Source: Gammaproteobacteria bacterium HGW-Gammaproteobacteria-11 (GTDB taxonomy: Bacteria > Pseudomonadota > Gammaproteobacteria > Pseudomonadales > Pseudomonadaceae). Taken from it: a DNA stretch of 64,000 nt. Where the stretch lies: the NCBI GenBank assembly GCA_002840055.1, contig PGZJ01000003.1:186001-250000 (forward strand), written 5' to 3'. Of this stretch, positions 17,649-27,488 are shown piece after piece (position 1 is the stretch's first letter; each line of letters starts with the position of its first letter). The translations under genes were made by a program, and so were the position numbers. The notes beneath the pieces are model-generated. The model was given only the letters and a program-made list of their open reading frames with translations, did not search any database and was not told where the DNA came from.

Positions 17649-19193
17649 TTAGAGCTGTGGTCCTGCCTTGACGATTTCCTCTGCTACTTCGAACTTCTTG
17701 AAGTTCTCGACAAAGAGTTTGGCCAGGGCCTTGGCGGCTTCATCATACTCGGCCTGTTCGGACCAGGTATTACGCGGATTCAGCAGCACGGTTTCGACAC
17801 CCGGAACCGCCTTGGGCACGTCCAGATTGATCACTGGCAGGTGTTCGGTTTCGGTATCGATCAGCGCACCGGACTGGATCGCTGCAATGATGCCGCGGGT
17901 AGTCGGGATGCTGAAGCGATTACCCTTGCCGTAGGGACCGCCGGTCCAACCGGTGTTGACCAGGTACACCTTGCTTCCAAAGGCATTGATGCGCTTGATC
18001 AGCAGCTCGGCATACTCGCCAGCAGGACGCGGGAAGAAGGGCGCGCCAAAGCAGGTGGAGAAGGTCGATTTGATGCCGCCGCCCGAACCCATCTCGGTCG
18101 AACCGACCAGCGCGGTGTAACCGGACAGGAAGTGATACGCCGCCTGGTGATTGTTGAGGATGGAGACGGGCGGCAACACACCGGTCAGGTCACAGGTCAG
18201 GAAGATGATGGCGTTCGGCTCACCGGCACGGTTGGCTTCAACGCGCTTCTCGACATGCGCCAGCGGATAAGCCACACGGGTGTTCTGGGTCAGGCTGACG
18301 TCGGTGTAATCGGCTGTGCGGGTTTCCGCATCAATCACCACGTTTTCAATGATGGAGCCGAACTTGATGGCATTCCAGATCACCGGCTCATTCTTCTGCG
18401 ACAGGTCGATGCACTTGGCGTAGCAGCCGCCTTCGATGTTGAACACCGAGCCCGTGGCCCAGCCGTGCTCGTCATCACCAATCAGGTTACGCGCCGGATC
18501 GGCAGACAGGGTGGTCTTGCCAGTACCGGACAGACCAAAGAACAGAGTGGTGTCGCCCTCATCACCGACGTTGGCGGCACAGTGCATGGGCAGCACGTCC
18601 TTGGCCGGCAGCAGGAAGTTCTGCACCGAGAACATGGCTTTCTTCATTTCCCCGGCATACTGCATGCCGGCCAGCAGCACCTTGCGCTGGGCAAAGTTGA
18701 TAATCACACAGCCGTCGCTGTTGGTGCCGTCGCGCTCGGGCTCACAGACAAAGTGCGGGGCATTGATGATCTGCCAGCGCTCCTTGTTGGCCGGATTGAA
18801 CTGCTCGGGATTGATGAACAGGGTACGGCCAAAGAGGTTGTGCCAGGCTGTTTCGGTGCTCATCACCACAGGCAGGTAATGGGCCGGATCGGCACCCACA
18901 TGCACATGCGAAACAAAGCTGGTACGTTCCGCCAGATAACCGGCAACACGCTGCCACAGGGCGTCGAACTTGTCCGCCGGGAAGGGCCGATTGATCGGAC
19001 CCCAGGCAATGGCGTCACGGGTCGTGGGCTCCTCAACAATGAAGCGATCCATCGGCGAACGGCCAGTGCGGGCGCCGGTATTGACTACCAGCGCGCCGGT
19101 ATCGGCCAACTGACCTTCGTTGCGCTGAATGGCCAGCTCGATCAGTTGAGCAACGCTCAGATCAGTATGTACGGTGTGGATACTTTGCGTCAT
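17649..19193 (-). CDS. pckA: Phosphoenolpyruvate carboxykinase (ATP)
   Basis: The enzyme makes PEP from oxaloacetate and ATP and feeds gluconeogenesis. The 514-residue protein shows the kinase-1a P-loop [11 protein letters not shown], the metal motif [10 protein letters not shown] and the oxaloacetate-binding region [14 protein letters not shown] near residue 40, all intact. Length is normal (about 510-540). The ATG at 19193 is used; an in-frame TTG immediately before it is unlikely. GAGGA precedes the start. It has its own terminator and stands as a single-gene unit. Confidence 0.95.
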   Translation of the reverse strand: MTQSIHTVHTDLSVAQLIELAIQRNEGQLADTGALVVNTGARTGRSPMDRFIVEEPTTRDAIAWGPINRPFPADKFDALWQRVAGYLAERTSFVSHVHVGADPAHYLPVVMSTETAWHNLFGRTLFINPEQFNPANKERWQIINAPHFVCEPERDGTNSDGCVIINFAQRKVLLAGMQYAGEMKKAMFSVQNFLLPAKDVLPMHCAANVGDEGDTTLFFGLSGTGKTTLSADPARNLIGDDEHGWATGSVFNIEGGCYAKCIDLSQKNEPVIWNAIKFGSIIENVVIDAETRTADYTDVSLTQNTRVAYPLAHVEKRVEANRAGEPNAIIFLTCDLTGVLPPVSILNNHQAAYHFLSGYTALVGSTEMGSGGGIKSTFSTCFGAPFFPRPAGEYAELLIKRINAFGSKVYLVNTGWTGGPYGKGNRFSIPTTRGIIAAIQSGALIDTETEHLPVINLDVPKAVPGVETVLLNPRNTWSEQAEYDEAAKALAKLFVENFKKFEVAEEIVKAGPQL

Positions 19194-19396
19194 CAAACGT
19201 CATCCTCTTCGGCTGTGGCCGAAATCTCCATTAAGACCGATAGGACGGCCTCAGCTTTATATGTAAACGCTTGGGAAGCGTGCAGGCGCAGCATTATGCC
19301 AAAAAAAAGACAAGCGCGCTAAACCTCTTCCGCGCAACTTTTGCATGATGCTGATAGGTACCGGCTATAATCGCTAGAATGCCCGTTTTAGAGGCA

Positions 19397-20278
19397 TCAA
19401 TGCATTTTTTTCGCCTGTTCCTTGAGATTGCTGAACAGCTCATCCAGCTCATTTTCGCCATAGCGATAGCGGGTATTGCAGAATTGGCAGTCTATCTCTA
19501 TCTCACCACCGCGCTCCTGCAACAGACTGAGGGCATCCTCATGACCCAGGCTGACCAGCGCATTGGCTGAACGCTCAGCCGAACAGCTGCATTCAAAGCA
19601 GACTGTGCGCGGCTCAAACAGCCGTACCTCCTCCTCATGGAACAGCCGGAACAGCAGGGTCTGGTTATCCAGTGACAGCAGCTCTTCGGCGCTCAGGGTG
19701 TTGGCCAGAATACTCAGGTGTTCCCAGGTCGCGGCACGCTGCTCCGGATCCTTCTGACGGTCGGCGGGCAAGGCCTGCAACAGGAACCCGCGGGCACGCC
19801 GGCCATCGGCCTGCAGGCGAAACAGCGTTGGCAATTGTTCGGAGGTATCAAAGTAGGCTGTCAGGGCCGCCGCCAGGCTCTCGCCTTCGAGGGCCACAAT
19901 ACCTTGATAGCGCTGGCCATTATCCGGATCAATGGTCATGGCCATGACCGCCTCGGGCATCAGTTCCGCCAGGGTATTGCCCTGCAGATCATCGGCATGC
20001 CGGGCTATGGCACGGACCCGCTGATCACTGGAGCATTCGACCATCAACAGTGACACCGGCCCCGGGGAGCGCGCCTGCAACACCAGCAGGCCGTCAAATT
20101 TCAGGGTCGTCGACAGCAGCACCGCCGCCGCCAGCATCTCGCCAAGCAAGGCCTGCACCGGCTCCGGGTAGTCGTGCTTGGCCAGCACCTCACGGTAGCT
20201 CTGGTCGAGCGAGACCAGCTCGCCACGCACATCGGCGTGTTCAAACAAAAAGCGCTGGGAGGAATCTTCAACTGACAT
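19397..20278 (-). CDS. hslO: Redox-regulated chaperone Hsp33
   Basis: This cytoplasmic holdase is switched on by oxidation and heat. The 293-residue protein ends in the zinc/redox switch: CFECSC (containing CxC) and, 31 residues later, CQFC (CxxC), all four cysteines present. The N-terminal domain (RFLFEHADVRGELVSL) is typical. It lies 40 bp downstream of hslR on the same strand, the usual hslR-hslO pairing, so both are probably induced together by heat and oxidative stress. Confidence 0.95.
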   Translation of the reverse strand: MSVEDSSQRFLFEHADVRGELVSLDQSYREVLAKHDYPEPVQALLGEMLAAAVLLSTTLKFDGLLVLQARSPGPVSLLMVECSSDQRVRAIARHADDLQGNTLAELMPEAVMAMTIDPDNGQRYQGIVALEGESLAAALTAYFDTSEQLPTLFRLQADGRRARGFLLQALPADRQKDPEQRAATWEHLSILANTLSAEELLSLDNQTLLFRLFHEEEVRLFEPRTVCFECSCSAERSANALVSLGHEDALSLLQERGGEIEIDCQFCNTRYRYGENELDELFSNLKEQAKKMH

Positions 20279-20318
20279 GCGGACAACCCTGGGACTATAA
20301 AGAAGGCGATTATACCCC

Positions 20319-20726
20319 TCAGTCGTCAGCCGAGGTATTACGCTCGTCGCGAAAACGGAATATCTGCCGGCGCTGCTTCTTGCTCGGCCGGTGCTCGCTG
20401 ATCAGGCCGCTGGCCCCCAGTGCCTTGCGCTGCAGAGCCTTGGCTTCGCGCTGGGCCACACTATCAGGGGTTTCTTCATAGAGCAGTTGAGCGTCACTGG
20501 CGCCCCGGCGCTGATCGACCAGCGACTTCACCACCACGGTGCGCAGATCATAGCCCTGACGAATCTGGTACTGATCGCCCAGCCGCGGCTCCTTGCCGGG
20601 CTTGCAGCGCTCACCCTGACATTGCACCTTGCCGCCTTCGATTGCCGCCTTGGCCAGGGCTCGGGTCTTGAAAAAGCGCGCAGCCCAGAGCCATTTGTCC
20701 AACCGTACCTTGCCATCTTCCGCCAT
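20319..20726 (-). CDS. hslR: Ribosome-associated heat-shock protein Hsp15
   Basis: This is an S4-domain RNA-binding protein that rescues stalled 50S subunits carrying peptidyl-tRNA. The S4 motif is at the N-terminus (VRLDKWLWAARFFKTRALA), followed by a basic C-terminal tail (RPSKKQRRQIFRFRDERN). Length is 135 residues from the ATG at 20726, close to the usual 133; an in-frame GTG upstream falls inside the likely ribosome site GAGGAG. It is the first gene of the hslR-hslO pair. Confidence 0.92.
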   Translation of the reverse strand: MAEDGKVRLDKWLWAARFFKTRALAKAAIEGGKVQCQGERCKPGKEPRLGDQYQIRQGYDLRTVVVKSLVDQRRGASDAQLLYEETPDSVAQREAKALQRKALGASGLISEHRPSKKQRRQIFRFRDERNTSADD

Positions 20727-20829
20727 AGGGTCTGTACTCCTCACCTTAGGGGCAGTGTATCAGGCTTGTGGCCTTGCGTGACTTGGCCCATGATGCGCCC
20801 CATTCGCGTTGCAACAGGACAGGCTACCG

Positions 20830-21300
20830 ATGAAAACCTTTGACCACCTCAACGTGATTGGTTTGCGCGAGTGGATCGGCCTGCCTGATTTGGGTATCGA
20901 CTTGATCATGGCCAAGGTCGACACTGGCGCCAAAACCTCTGCGCTGCATGCCAGTGACATCGAAACCTTTGAACGGGCCGGTGAAACCTGGGTCAGATTC
21001 AACGCCCATATCGGTAGCCAGAAGAAACAGCGCAAGCAGCCCTGTGAGGCACGCCTGGTGGAGTTCAAGCGAATCAAGAGCTCCAATGGCCAGTTACAGG
21101 AACGACATGTAATTTGTACGCCCATGGTACTGGGTGACCGATCATGGCTGGTCTACTTTACCCTGACCTGCCGTAAGGCCATGCGCTACCGGGTGTTGCT
21201 CGGTTGCACGGCGATGCTTGAAGGCCAACTGGTCATTAATCCCGGCGTCCGCTTTGTGCAGGACAAGCCACAAACTGCTTTATTGCTCAATGATGCCTGA
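20830..21300 (+). CDS. rimB: Retropepsin-like ATP-dependent zinc protease family protein RimB
   Basis: This 156-residue protein carries the aspartic-protease-like motif [12 protein letters not shown] at residues 29-40. It belongs to the family (DUF785/RimB) encoded beside rimK in pseudomonads, where RimB helps modulate RimK-dependent glutamylation of ribosomal protein S6. It begins at an ATG preceded by AGG and is separated from rimK by only 10 bp, so the two form an operon. The companion phosphodiesterase gene rimA of some pseudomonads is not present here. Confidence 0.85.
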   Translation: MKTFDHLNVIGLREWIGLPDLGIDLIMAKVDTGAKTSALHASDIETFERAGETWVRFNAHIGSQKKQRKQPCEARLVEFKRIKSSNGQLQERHVICTPMVLGDRSWLVYFTLTCRKAMRYRVLLGCTAMLEGQLVINPGVRFVQDKPQTALLLNDA

Positions 21301-21310
21301 AGGAACACCC

Positions 21311-22216
21311 ATGAAAATCGCGGTACTGTCGCGCAATCCCAAGCTCTATTCCACCCGTCGCCTGGTTGAAGCCGGCGAAGAGCGCGGCCATGAAGTGCGG
21401 GTGATTGATACCCTGCGTGCCTATATGAACATCACCAGCCACAAGCCGTCGATTCACTACCGTGGCGAAGAGCTGACCGGTTTTGATGCCGTGATCCCGC
21501 GGATTGGCGCCTCCATTACCTTTTACGGTGCGGCGGTGTTACGGCAGTTCGAGATGATGGGTGTGTTTCCGCTGAACGAATCCGTCGCCATTACCCGCTC
21601 GCGAGACAAGCTGAGATCACTGCAACTGCTGGCGCGCAAGGGTGTCGGCCTGCCGGTGACCGGTTTTGCCCACTCGCCCGACGACATCCCAGACCTGATC
21701 AGCATGGTTGGCGGTGCGCCGCTGGTGATCAAGCTGCTTGAGGGCACACAGGGCATTGGTGTGGTGATGTGCGAAACCGAGCAGGCCGCCGAGTCGGTTC
21801 TCGAAGCCTTCATGGGGCTTAAAGCCAACATCATGGTGCAGGAATACATCAAGGAAGCTGGCGGCGCAGACATCCGTTGCCTGGTGGTTGGCGACAAGGT
21901 GATCGCCGCCATGAAGCGTCAGGCCAAGCCCGGCGAGTTCCGCTCCAACCTGCATCGCGGCGGCAGCGCCAGCCTGATCAAGATCACCCCTGAAGAACGC
22001 ATGACCGCAGTGCGCGCCGCCAAGGTCATGGGCCTGAACGTGGCCGGCGTGGATATCCTGCGCTCGAATCACGGCCCGGTGGTCATGGAGGTCAACTCCT
22101 CTCCCGGACTCGAAGGCATCGAATCAACCACCGCCAAGGATGTTGCCGGCTTGATCATCGATTACATCGAAAAGAACGCCAAGCCAAACCAGACGCGAAC
22201 CAAAGGTAAGGGCTGA
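21311..22216 (+). CDS. rimK: Ribosomal protein S6 glutamate ligase
   Basis: This ATP-grasp ligase adds glutamates to the C-terminus of ribosomal protein S6. It has 301 residues, equal to E. coli RimK (300). Conserved features include the N-terminal [18 protein letters not shown], the ATP-grasp lysine region [18 protein letters not shown], the [18 protein letters not shown] segment and the metal-binding [15 protein letters not shown]. The start at 21311 follows AGGA. A long heptamer array begins 5 bp after its stop. Confidence 0.94.
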   Translation: MKIAVLSRNPKLYSTRRLVEAGEERGHEVRVIDTLRAYMNITSHKPSIHYRGEELTGFDAVIPRIGASITFYGAAVLRQFEMMGVFPLNESVAITRSRDKLRSLQLLARKGVGLPVTGFAHSPDDIPDLISMVGGAPLVIKLLEGTQGIGVVMCETEQAAESVLEAFMGLKANIMVQEYIKEAGGADIRCLVVGDKVIAAMKRQAKPGEFRSNLHRGGSASLIKITPEERMTAVRAAKVMGLNVAGVDILRSNHGPVVMEVNSSPGLEGIESTTAKDVAGLIIDYIEKNAKPNQTRTKGKG

Positions 22217-22221
22217 CTTTT

Positions 22222-22327
22222 AGCTGGAAGCTGGAAGCTGGAAGCTGGAAGCTGGAAGCTGGAAGCTGGAAGCTGGAAGCTGGAAGCTGGAAGCTGGAAG
22301 CTGGAAGCTGGAAGCTGGAAGCTGGAA
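22222..22327. repeat. Tandem array of 7-bp unit AGCTGGA, about 15 copies
   Basis: The heptamer AGCTGGA is repeated in exact register for 106 bp directly after the rimK stop codon. No variation between copies is visible, suggesting recent expansion or active slippage. Copies in the opposite orientation lie at 22403-22418. Confidence 0.95.
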
Positions 22328-22402
22328 CAGGATGGTTTTTACGCCATTGCCGTCAAGTAATTACTCCAAAAAAACAACAAGACAATTAGCCCTACGGAGT
22401 AC

Positions 22403-22418
22403 TTCCAGCTTCCAGCTT
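22403..22418. repeat. Inverted copies of the AGCTGGA heptamer
   Basis: TTCCAGCTTCCAGCTT is the reverse complement of just over two heptamer units and touches the stop codon of the HAD gene on the minus strand. With the array at 22222 it could form a long stem between two convergent genes. The intervening 75 bp are A/T-rich with no gene. Confidence 0.85.
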
Positions 22419-23084
22419 TCAGCCTTCCGTCAGCCCTTCAACCAGCTCGACATAATCCCCCACCGCCGCAAACTCCTCGGTATCCTTGGGCGCACCCCGG
22501 CTATCCGGTTGCTTGACCGCCAGCAAATGGGCAACGCCGTAGCTGCGTGCACTGCGCAGGATGGGCAGGCTGTCGTCGATAAACAGGGTGCGTTCGGGGT
22601 CAAAGGGGATCTCGGCCTGTAGCGCATGCCAGAACGCCTCGGCCTCCTTCGGGTAGCCATAATCATGGGAACTGACCAGGCGCTGAAACCAGGTCATCAG
22701 CTCGACCCGCTCCATTTTCAGCGACAGTGAATCACGGTGGGCGTTGGTGATCAGTACCACCTGCTTGCCAGCCCGCTGCAGCGCCTGCAGAAACAGGTCA
22801 GCATCGGGGCGCAGGCTGATCAAATGGGCAATCTCGCGCTTGAGCTCGACAATCGGCAGCCCCAGCTCGCGGGTCCAGAAATCCAGACAATACCAATCCA
22901 GCTGCCCTTGCTTGGCACGCATCAGCGGATAGACCTCGGCCTTGGCCCAGGCCAGGGACTGACCATGGTGATCGGCATAGCGCTGGGGCAGGTATTCAAG
23001 CCAGAAGTGATTGTCAAAATGCAGGTCCAGCAGGGTGCCGTCCATATCCAGCAGCACGGTGTCGATGGCAGTCCAGTTGAGCAT
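22419..23084 (-). CDS. yrfG: HAD-family GMP/IMP nucleotidase
   Basis: This haloacid-dehalogenase phosphatase has motif I LLDMDGTLLD (residues 11-20), motif II VLITNAH, a Lys in GYPKEAEAF and motif IV FIDDSLPIL. The 221-residue length and the sequence around DNHFWLEYLPQRYA fit YrfG, which dephosphorylates purine mononucleotides. The start is the ATG at 23084; a TTG two codons upstream is the alternative and neither has a good ribosome site. It is divergent from nudE, a common arrangement. Confidence 0.85.
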   Translation of the reverse strand: MLNWTAIDTVLLDMDGTLLDLHFDNHFWLEYLPQRYADHHGQSLAWAKAEVYPLMRAKQGQLDWYCLDFWTRELGLPIVELKREIAHLISLRPDADLFLQALQRAGKQVVLITNAHRDSLSLKMERVELMTWFQRLVSSHDYGYPKEAEAFWHALQAEIPFDPERTLFIDDSLPILRSARSYGVAHLLAVKQPDSRGAPKDTEEFAAVGDYVELVEGLTEG

Positions 23085-23155
23085 GGGCAATGTGGGCTTT
23101 GGTGGAATGTGCCGCTATGATACCCAAGCCATCGCCCAATCACCACGGAGTACCC

Positions 23156-23722
23156 ATGCCGCAAAAGCCCGAGATCCTCGAGGCACGCATTGTTGCCAAG
23201 AGCCGCCTGTTTACCGTGGAAGAAGTGCAGCTGCGCTTCAGCAATGGCATCGAACGTACCTACGAACGCCTGGTCAACAAGGGGCAGGGCTATGGCGCAG
23301 TGATGGTCGTGGCATTGCGCGATGCACGCACGGCGGTACTGATTGAAGAGTATTGCGGCGGCATGGACAACTACCAGCTATCCCTCCCCAAGGGTCTGGT
23401 AGAACCCGGTGAAGATGTACTGGATGCCGCCAACCGTGAACTCATGGAAGAAGCCGGTTTCGGTGCACAACGACTGGAATACATCACCCATCTGTCGCTG
23501 TCGCCGGGCTACATGAGCCAGCAAATCGCCGTGGTGCTGGCACGCGACCTGTATGAAAAACGCCTGCCGGGTGACGAACCGGAACCCATCCGCGTCGACA
23601 GTGTCGATTTGTATGCACTGGGTGAGCTGGCCAAACAGGACAACTTTACCGAGGGCCGTGCCCTGGCCGCGCTGTATCTGATCCGCGACCTGCTTGAGCA
23701 ACGCGGTGAACTGCAGCGCTGA
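23156..23722 (+). CDS. nudE: ADP compounds hydrolase NudE
   Basis: This Nudix hydrolase acts on ADP-ribose, Ap3A, NADH and related compounds. The Nudix box [20 protein letters not shown] starts near residue 80 and continues AGF, matching Gx5Ex7REUxEExGU. Length is 188 residues. CGGAG lies 7 bp before the ATG at 23156. It is divergent from yrfG, with 71 bp between, and is followed on the same strand by msrA after 97 bp. Confidence 0.92.
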   Translation: MPQKPEILEARIVAKSRLFTVEEVQLRFSNGIERTYERLVNKGQGYGAVMVVALRDARTAVLIEEYCGGMDNYQLSLPKGLVEPGEDVLDAANRELMEEAGFGAQRLEYITHLSLSPGYMSQQIAVVLARDLYEKRLPGDEPEPIRVDSVDLYALGELAKQDNFTEGRALAALYLIRDLLEQRGELQR

Positions 23723-23819
23723 GCCGCATGACATACCCGGCAACACAGACCGGTATCAGGCGCATGGACAGTCACTGACCAGACGGACCACACTGATCAC
23801 TATTTACCGGAGTCCAAGC

Positions 23820-24467
23820 ATGTTCCTTCGCCGCGTTCCAGAAAACAAACTGCGCCTGCCAAGCCCGGAAGAAGCCCTTCCCGGCCGCAACGAGCCGATG
23901 GCTACCAGCAGCACCCATGCCGTACTCGGGACGCCTATCAAGCCGCCCTTCCCGGACGGCATGCAGCAGATCATTTTTGGCCTGGGTTGCTTCTGGGGCG
24001 CCGAGCGGCTGTTCTGGCAATTACCCGGCGTGTACAGCACCGCCGTGGGCTACTGCGCCGGTTTGACGCCGAACCCCACTTACGAAGAAGTCTGTTCCGG
24101 CATGACCGGTCACAATGAAGTTGTGCTGGTGGTATTCGACCCGGACAAGATCAGTCTGCAGCGCCTGCTGAAAACCTTCTGGGAAGCCCATGATCCAACC
24201 CAGGGCATGCGCCAGGGCAACGATATGGGTACGCAATACCGCTCAGGCATCTACGTCAGCGATATGGCCCAGCGCGCCAGCGTCGAGGCCAGCAAGGCAG
24301 ACTATGCCGATCGCTTGCAGGAAGCCGGGCTGGGCGCCATCACCACCGAGATCACACCAGCCCCGACCTTTTACTATGCCGAGGCCTATCACCAGCAGTA
24401 TCTGCACAAAAATCCCAATGGCTATTGTGGCCTTGCCGGAACCGGCATTTGCCTGCCGGGTAGTTGA
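23820..24467 (+). CDS. msrA: Peptide methionine sulfoxide reductase A
   Basis: The enzyme repairs the S-epimer of methionine sulfoxide. The 215-residue form has an N-terminal extension before the catalytic [13 protein letters not shown] (Cys near residue 58), then [25 protein letters not shown] and the resolving cysteines in [15 protein letters not shown] at the C-terminus. That two-cysteine tail is typical of the longer proteobacterial enzyme. The ATG at 23820 follows CGGAG. The stop codon directly abuts the stop of the convergent HDOD gene. Confidence 0.94.
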   Translation: MFLRRVPENKLRLPSPEEALPGRNEPMATSSTHAVLGTPIKPPFPDGMQQIIFGLGCFWGAERLFWQLPGVYSTAVGYCAGLTPNPTYEEVCSGMTGHNEVVLVVFDPDKISLQRLLKTFWEAHDPTQGMRQGNDMGTQYRSGIYVSDMAQRASVEASKADYADRLQEAGLGAITTEITPAPTFYYAEAYHQQYLHKNPNGYCGLAGTGICLPGS

Positions 24468-25946
24468 TCAGCGTTTGCTCAACGCCTGCAGGCAATCACC
24501 GGTCAATGTGGCAAAGCGCTTGAAGGCACTGAACTGCGACTCGGTCAGCGCCCGACCTGACAGGCGCATATCCGCGTAAAGCACGCCAATCTGCCGTTGG
24601 CCAGCCAACACCGGCGCGATGAAGAACATGCCCTGTCCGAGCCAAGCGGTAATGGCTGGCGTCACCAGATCCTGCAAACTGGCTGCCGCTGGCGAACCTA
24701 TCCAGATGGCTTCGTGGTTGCTCAGGGCAAAGCTGAAGATGTGCTGTTCACCATCGACACAGGGCAGATTGAAGTCCTGCGGCCAACTCTGGGTGCCCTT
24801 GCCGGCCACCCGCCGCGCCCGAAACCGTGTCTGGTTGTCTGCCAGCACAGCCAGCATCACCCGCTCCAGGCCAGCGCCCAAATGCAGGCCGTTGATCACA
24901 CCATTCAGCGTATTCTCGATATTGATCGGACTTTTGACCATCAGCGACATGTTCTGCAGTGACAACTTGAGCATGTCCAGATTGGGCTGAAGCAGTGCAT
25001 CCTGAACCGCCGCACGTGCCGACTGGGCCGGCACGGCGTCCATCTGCAGCAACTCGGAGAGGTCGAGCGGCAAGTCGTCGGTGCGCGGAATCCAGGCCCG
25101 CAGATCCGCATTGGCGCAGGAGCCAGCCACATTGACCGCCTCATCGGCACTGGCAAGCATCTGCTGCATAGCCTCTTCAACCGTTGTACCGGTCAATTCA
25201 GCCACCGGCTTGAGCAGGGCCTGCACCTCGGCCGAGGCCCAGCCCTGGTAGGCGGCTTCGGCAATCTCGGCACCCAATGTCACGGCACGTGCTGCGGGGC
25301 CTTTGGCCGTGCGACTAGCCTGGATCAACTGGCCGATCTCGCCCATGTTCCAGGTTTTCAGCAGCCCCAGGGTCAACTGATCAAAGCCGGTGCCAAGCAT
25401 ACGCCGCACGGTTTTATCCTGATCTACTCCCGGCACCGAGAGCGCATCGGCAAGCATCTCGGCCTGTTCCCCGCCATTGCTCCAGAACGCCATTTCGCCC
25501 AGATTGCGCAACAGGGTAGCAATGAAGATTTCTTCCTTTTCCGGCAGCGCTATGTAGTCGGCCAGGTTACGGGCCTGCATCGCACCGTGGAAAGAGCGAG
25601 CCAGCAGCGACTGCAACTGCTGACGCGGCGCATCCCGCAGCAAGCCATCCAGCAGGCTGACCGACAGGCCGATCATGCGTACCTGATCGAAGCCAATCAC
25701 CACCACGGCACGGGAGATGGTCTTGACTATTTCCCTTCCGGGATTGCAGTACACGCTGTTACTGACCCGTAGCACTTTGGAGGTCAGGGAGGCATCGCGC
25801 AGCAGCACCTCGGCCAGTTGCTTTATCGAGGCTGTTTCTGATTGCGACAGGCGCAGCAGATCATGCACTACCACAGCCATGGCGGGCAGTTCAGCCTTGT
25901 TAAGTTGTGCCATCCATTGCTGCAGACCGTGGATTTTGTCGCTCAC
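24468..25946 (-). CDS. HDOD-domain signalling protein
   Basis: The 492-residue protein starts with a HDOD domain (about residues 12-210; ISRAVVVIGFDQVRMIGLSV), a catalytically dead relative of HD phosphohydrolases used in signalling. The C-terminal third (about 320-492) has a GAF-like pattern (VMLAVLADNQTRFRARRVAG, then FIAPVLAGQRQIGVLYADM). No receiver or output domain is attached. Start is a GTG after GGGAA. Family members influence motility, stress or c-di-GMP processes, but nothing here fixes the role. Confidence 0.8.
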   Translation of the reverse strand: MSDKIHGLQQWMAQLNKAELPAMAVVVHDLLRLSQSETASIKQLAEVLLRDASLTSKVLRVSNSVYCNPGREIVKTISRAVVVIGFDQVRMIGLSVSLLDGLLRDAPRQQLQSLLARSFHGAMQARNLADYIALPEKEEIFIATLLRNLGEMAFWSNGGEQAEMLADALSVPGVDQDKTVRRMLGTGFDQLTLGLLKTWNMGEIGQLIQASRTAKGPAARAVTLGAEIAEAAYQGWASAEVQALLKPVAELTGTTVEEAMQQMLASADEAVNVAGSCANADLRAWIPRTDDLPLDLSELLQMDAVPAQSARAAVQDALLQPNLDMLKLSLQNMSLMVKSPINIENTLNGVINGLHLGAGLERVMLAVLADNQTRFRARRVAGKGTQSWPQDFNLPCVDGEQHIFSFALSNHEAIWIGSPAAASLQDLVTPAITAWLGQGMFFIAPVLAGQRQIGVLYADMRLSGRALTESQFSAFKRFATLTGDCLQALSKR

Positions 25947-26016
25947 AGTGTTTCCCAGAAAACCAGTCGCTTAATATCAATATAGCATCATTGAACCCAT
26001 GCACCGCAGCAACACC

Positions 26017-27177
26017 TCAGGCGCGTGTTTCAATCAGCCGAACCCAGTTTTCCAACAACCGCAGCTGCGCTGCAGCCAGCTTGATACACACCAGCAAGGG
26101 GACGGCCAACAGGACGCCGACAACACCCCACAGCCAACCCCAGATAAGCAACCAGAGCATGATAACCAGCGGATTCAAACGCATGTTCCGACCCAACACC
26201 AGGGGGGTCACAAACTGCGCTTCAAGCATATTGATGGAGAAATAAACCAAAGCAGGAACAAAGGCAAAGGCCACCGTGCCGTACTGCACCAAACCTGCCA
26301 GGCAGAGGATTACCGTACCGATCAGGGGGCCAACATAGGGGGCAAAGTTCAGCATGCCAACCATGACGCCCCACAGCAGCGCATCCTGTACCCCGAGCAT
26401 CCAGAGTGCCGCCGCCGTTGTCAGGCCGAGACAGGTATTGATGAGGCTGACGGTCAAAATATAGCGCGAGAGCTCGATCTGGATAGTGCGCACCAACAGA
26501 ATACTGCGCTGCTTGTCCTGTACCTGCGGAAAGATATCGATAAAGGCGGCAAACAACCGCGGACCGAAAATCAGCAGAAACAGGATCATGATCAGCGCCG
26601 TCAACAACTGGGCAATCATCACCGGGGCGGCGCTGAGTGCCGACAGCGCCGCTTCCAACCCACCCTGTACAAGACGGTCGCTGACTGCATTACTGCTGGA
26701 GGCCGGCTCGGATTCTGGTAATGGTGCGTCTGGTTCATCAGCGCCAAAGAGGCCAAAGAACCCTCTGCTCCTGGGTTCGGCACGAATGGGTTCGGGCACC
26801 ATGATAGTGTCCGGACGCAGGGTATCGGTCAGGTCGCTGACCTGCCGGGACAACTGATGCGACAACTCCGGAATTTTCTGGGCCCAGCGCTGGGCAGGCT
26901 CTGCCAGTTGATAGGACAGCACGCCAAAGGGCACGCAGATCAAACTCAGTATGAGAATGGCCGACAGACTGCGGGGCACGTAAAGCCGCTTCAACACGGC
27001 CACCAGCGGGCTCAACAGCAGGGCAAAGAGCAGCGCCACTACCAAGGGCATAAGCAGGGTTTTGGCGAAGTACAGGGTATACAGCAAGGCCAGACCAAGC
27101 ATGCATTGCAAGAGTCTGACCAGCACCGGCTTGTGTCCGGGATTCACAGGCTGATGGGCATCAGCAGAGGATGACAT
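26017..27177 (-). CDS. AI-2E / PerM-family membrane permease
   Basis: The protein has about eight membrane segments, in the family layout of two or three N-terminal helices, a soluble linker with charged segments (about residues 95-180) and a C-terminal block ending in WLLIWGWLWGVVGVLLAVPLL. Members have been linked to autoinducer-2 export or to Na+/H+ exchange; which applies is not visible. Three nearby ATGs are possible; 27177 has AAGGA at 7 bp. The linker carries a proline- and serine-rich patch (PDAPLPESEPASSSNAV). Confidence 0.8.
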   Translation of the reverse strand: MSSSADAHQPVNPGHKPVLVRLLQCMLGLALLYTLYFAKTLLMPLVVALLFALLLSPLVAVLKRLYVPRSLSAILILSLICVPFGVLSYQLAEPAQRWAQKIPELSHQLSRQVSDLTDTLRPDTIMVPEPIRAEPRSRGFFGLFGADEPDAPLPESEPASSSNAVSDRLVQGGLEAALSALSAAPVMIAQLLTALIMILFLLIFGPRLFAAFIDIFPQVQDKQRSILLVRTIQIELSRYILTVSLINTCLGLTTAAALWMLGVQDALLWGVMVGMLNFAPYVGPLIGTVILCLAGLVQYGTVAFAFVPALVYFSINMLEAQFVTPLVLGRNMRLNPLVIMLWLLIWGWLWGVVGVLLAVPLLVCIKLAAAQLRLLENWVRLIETRA

Positions 27178-27215
27178 CATTGAGTCCTTGCGCATAAGAG
27201 AGGATCAGATACGTA

Positions 27216-27488
27216 CTATTGTTGGGCACCAGCCCGTAATCCCCGCAACAGCGCAGGCCAGAGCTGGAATCCGGTCATCAGTAACGCCCTGCCGCGCTGC
27301 AAGGGCAACAACATGACCAGGCGTTGCAGCAAAACCCCGGAGAGAAAGCCGCCGCCGATTCGCCAGACAGCGGGCAAGCGACCAACCCAGTCAAGCCGCT
27401 CGGCCAGTCGCAACTGAAGCACGCGCCGCTGGGCAGCCAGGTGCAGGTCGGTTGCCTGAATCTCACTGATCAGCTTTCTGCGCCCCAT
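27216..27488 (-). CDS. YqjK-like small protein
   Basis: This 90-residue basic protein (MGRRKLISEIQATDLHLAAQ...) has one weak hydrophobic stretch. It is the last gene of a three-gene set after DUF883 (YqjD-like) and holin-like (YqjE-like) genes, matching the yqjD-yqjE-yqjK order of enterobacteria. It starts inside the preceding gene (26-bp overlap) with GGAGGGG 7 bp upstream, implying coupled translation. The assignment rests mainly on context and size. Confidence 0.65.
   Translation of the reverse strand: MGRRKLISEIQATDLHLAAQRRVLQLRLAERLDWVGRLPAVWRIGGGFLSGVLLQRLVMLLPLQRGRALLMTGFQLWPALLRGLRAGAQQ

Noticed and set aside
17841-19322. A long open frame of nearly 500 codons antisense to pckA
   Set aside because: It lies wholly opposite a strongly conserved enzyme gene, has no ribosome site and its translation resembles no protein; it is a by-product of high-GC codon use.
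19366-19371. TATAAT on the plus strand at the 3' end of hslO as a promoter for a plus-strand gene
   Set aside because: The best -35 (TTGCAT) is 19 bp away and nothing on the plus strand downstream is a credible gene; an antisense RNA cannot be excluded but is not supported.
22222-22327. CRISPR-like array
   Set aside because: The repeats are 7 bp in direct contact, with no spacers and no cas genes.
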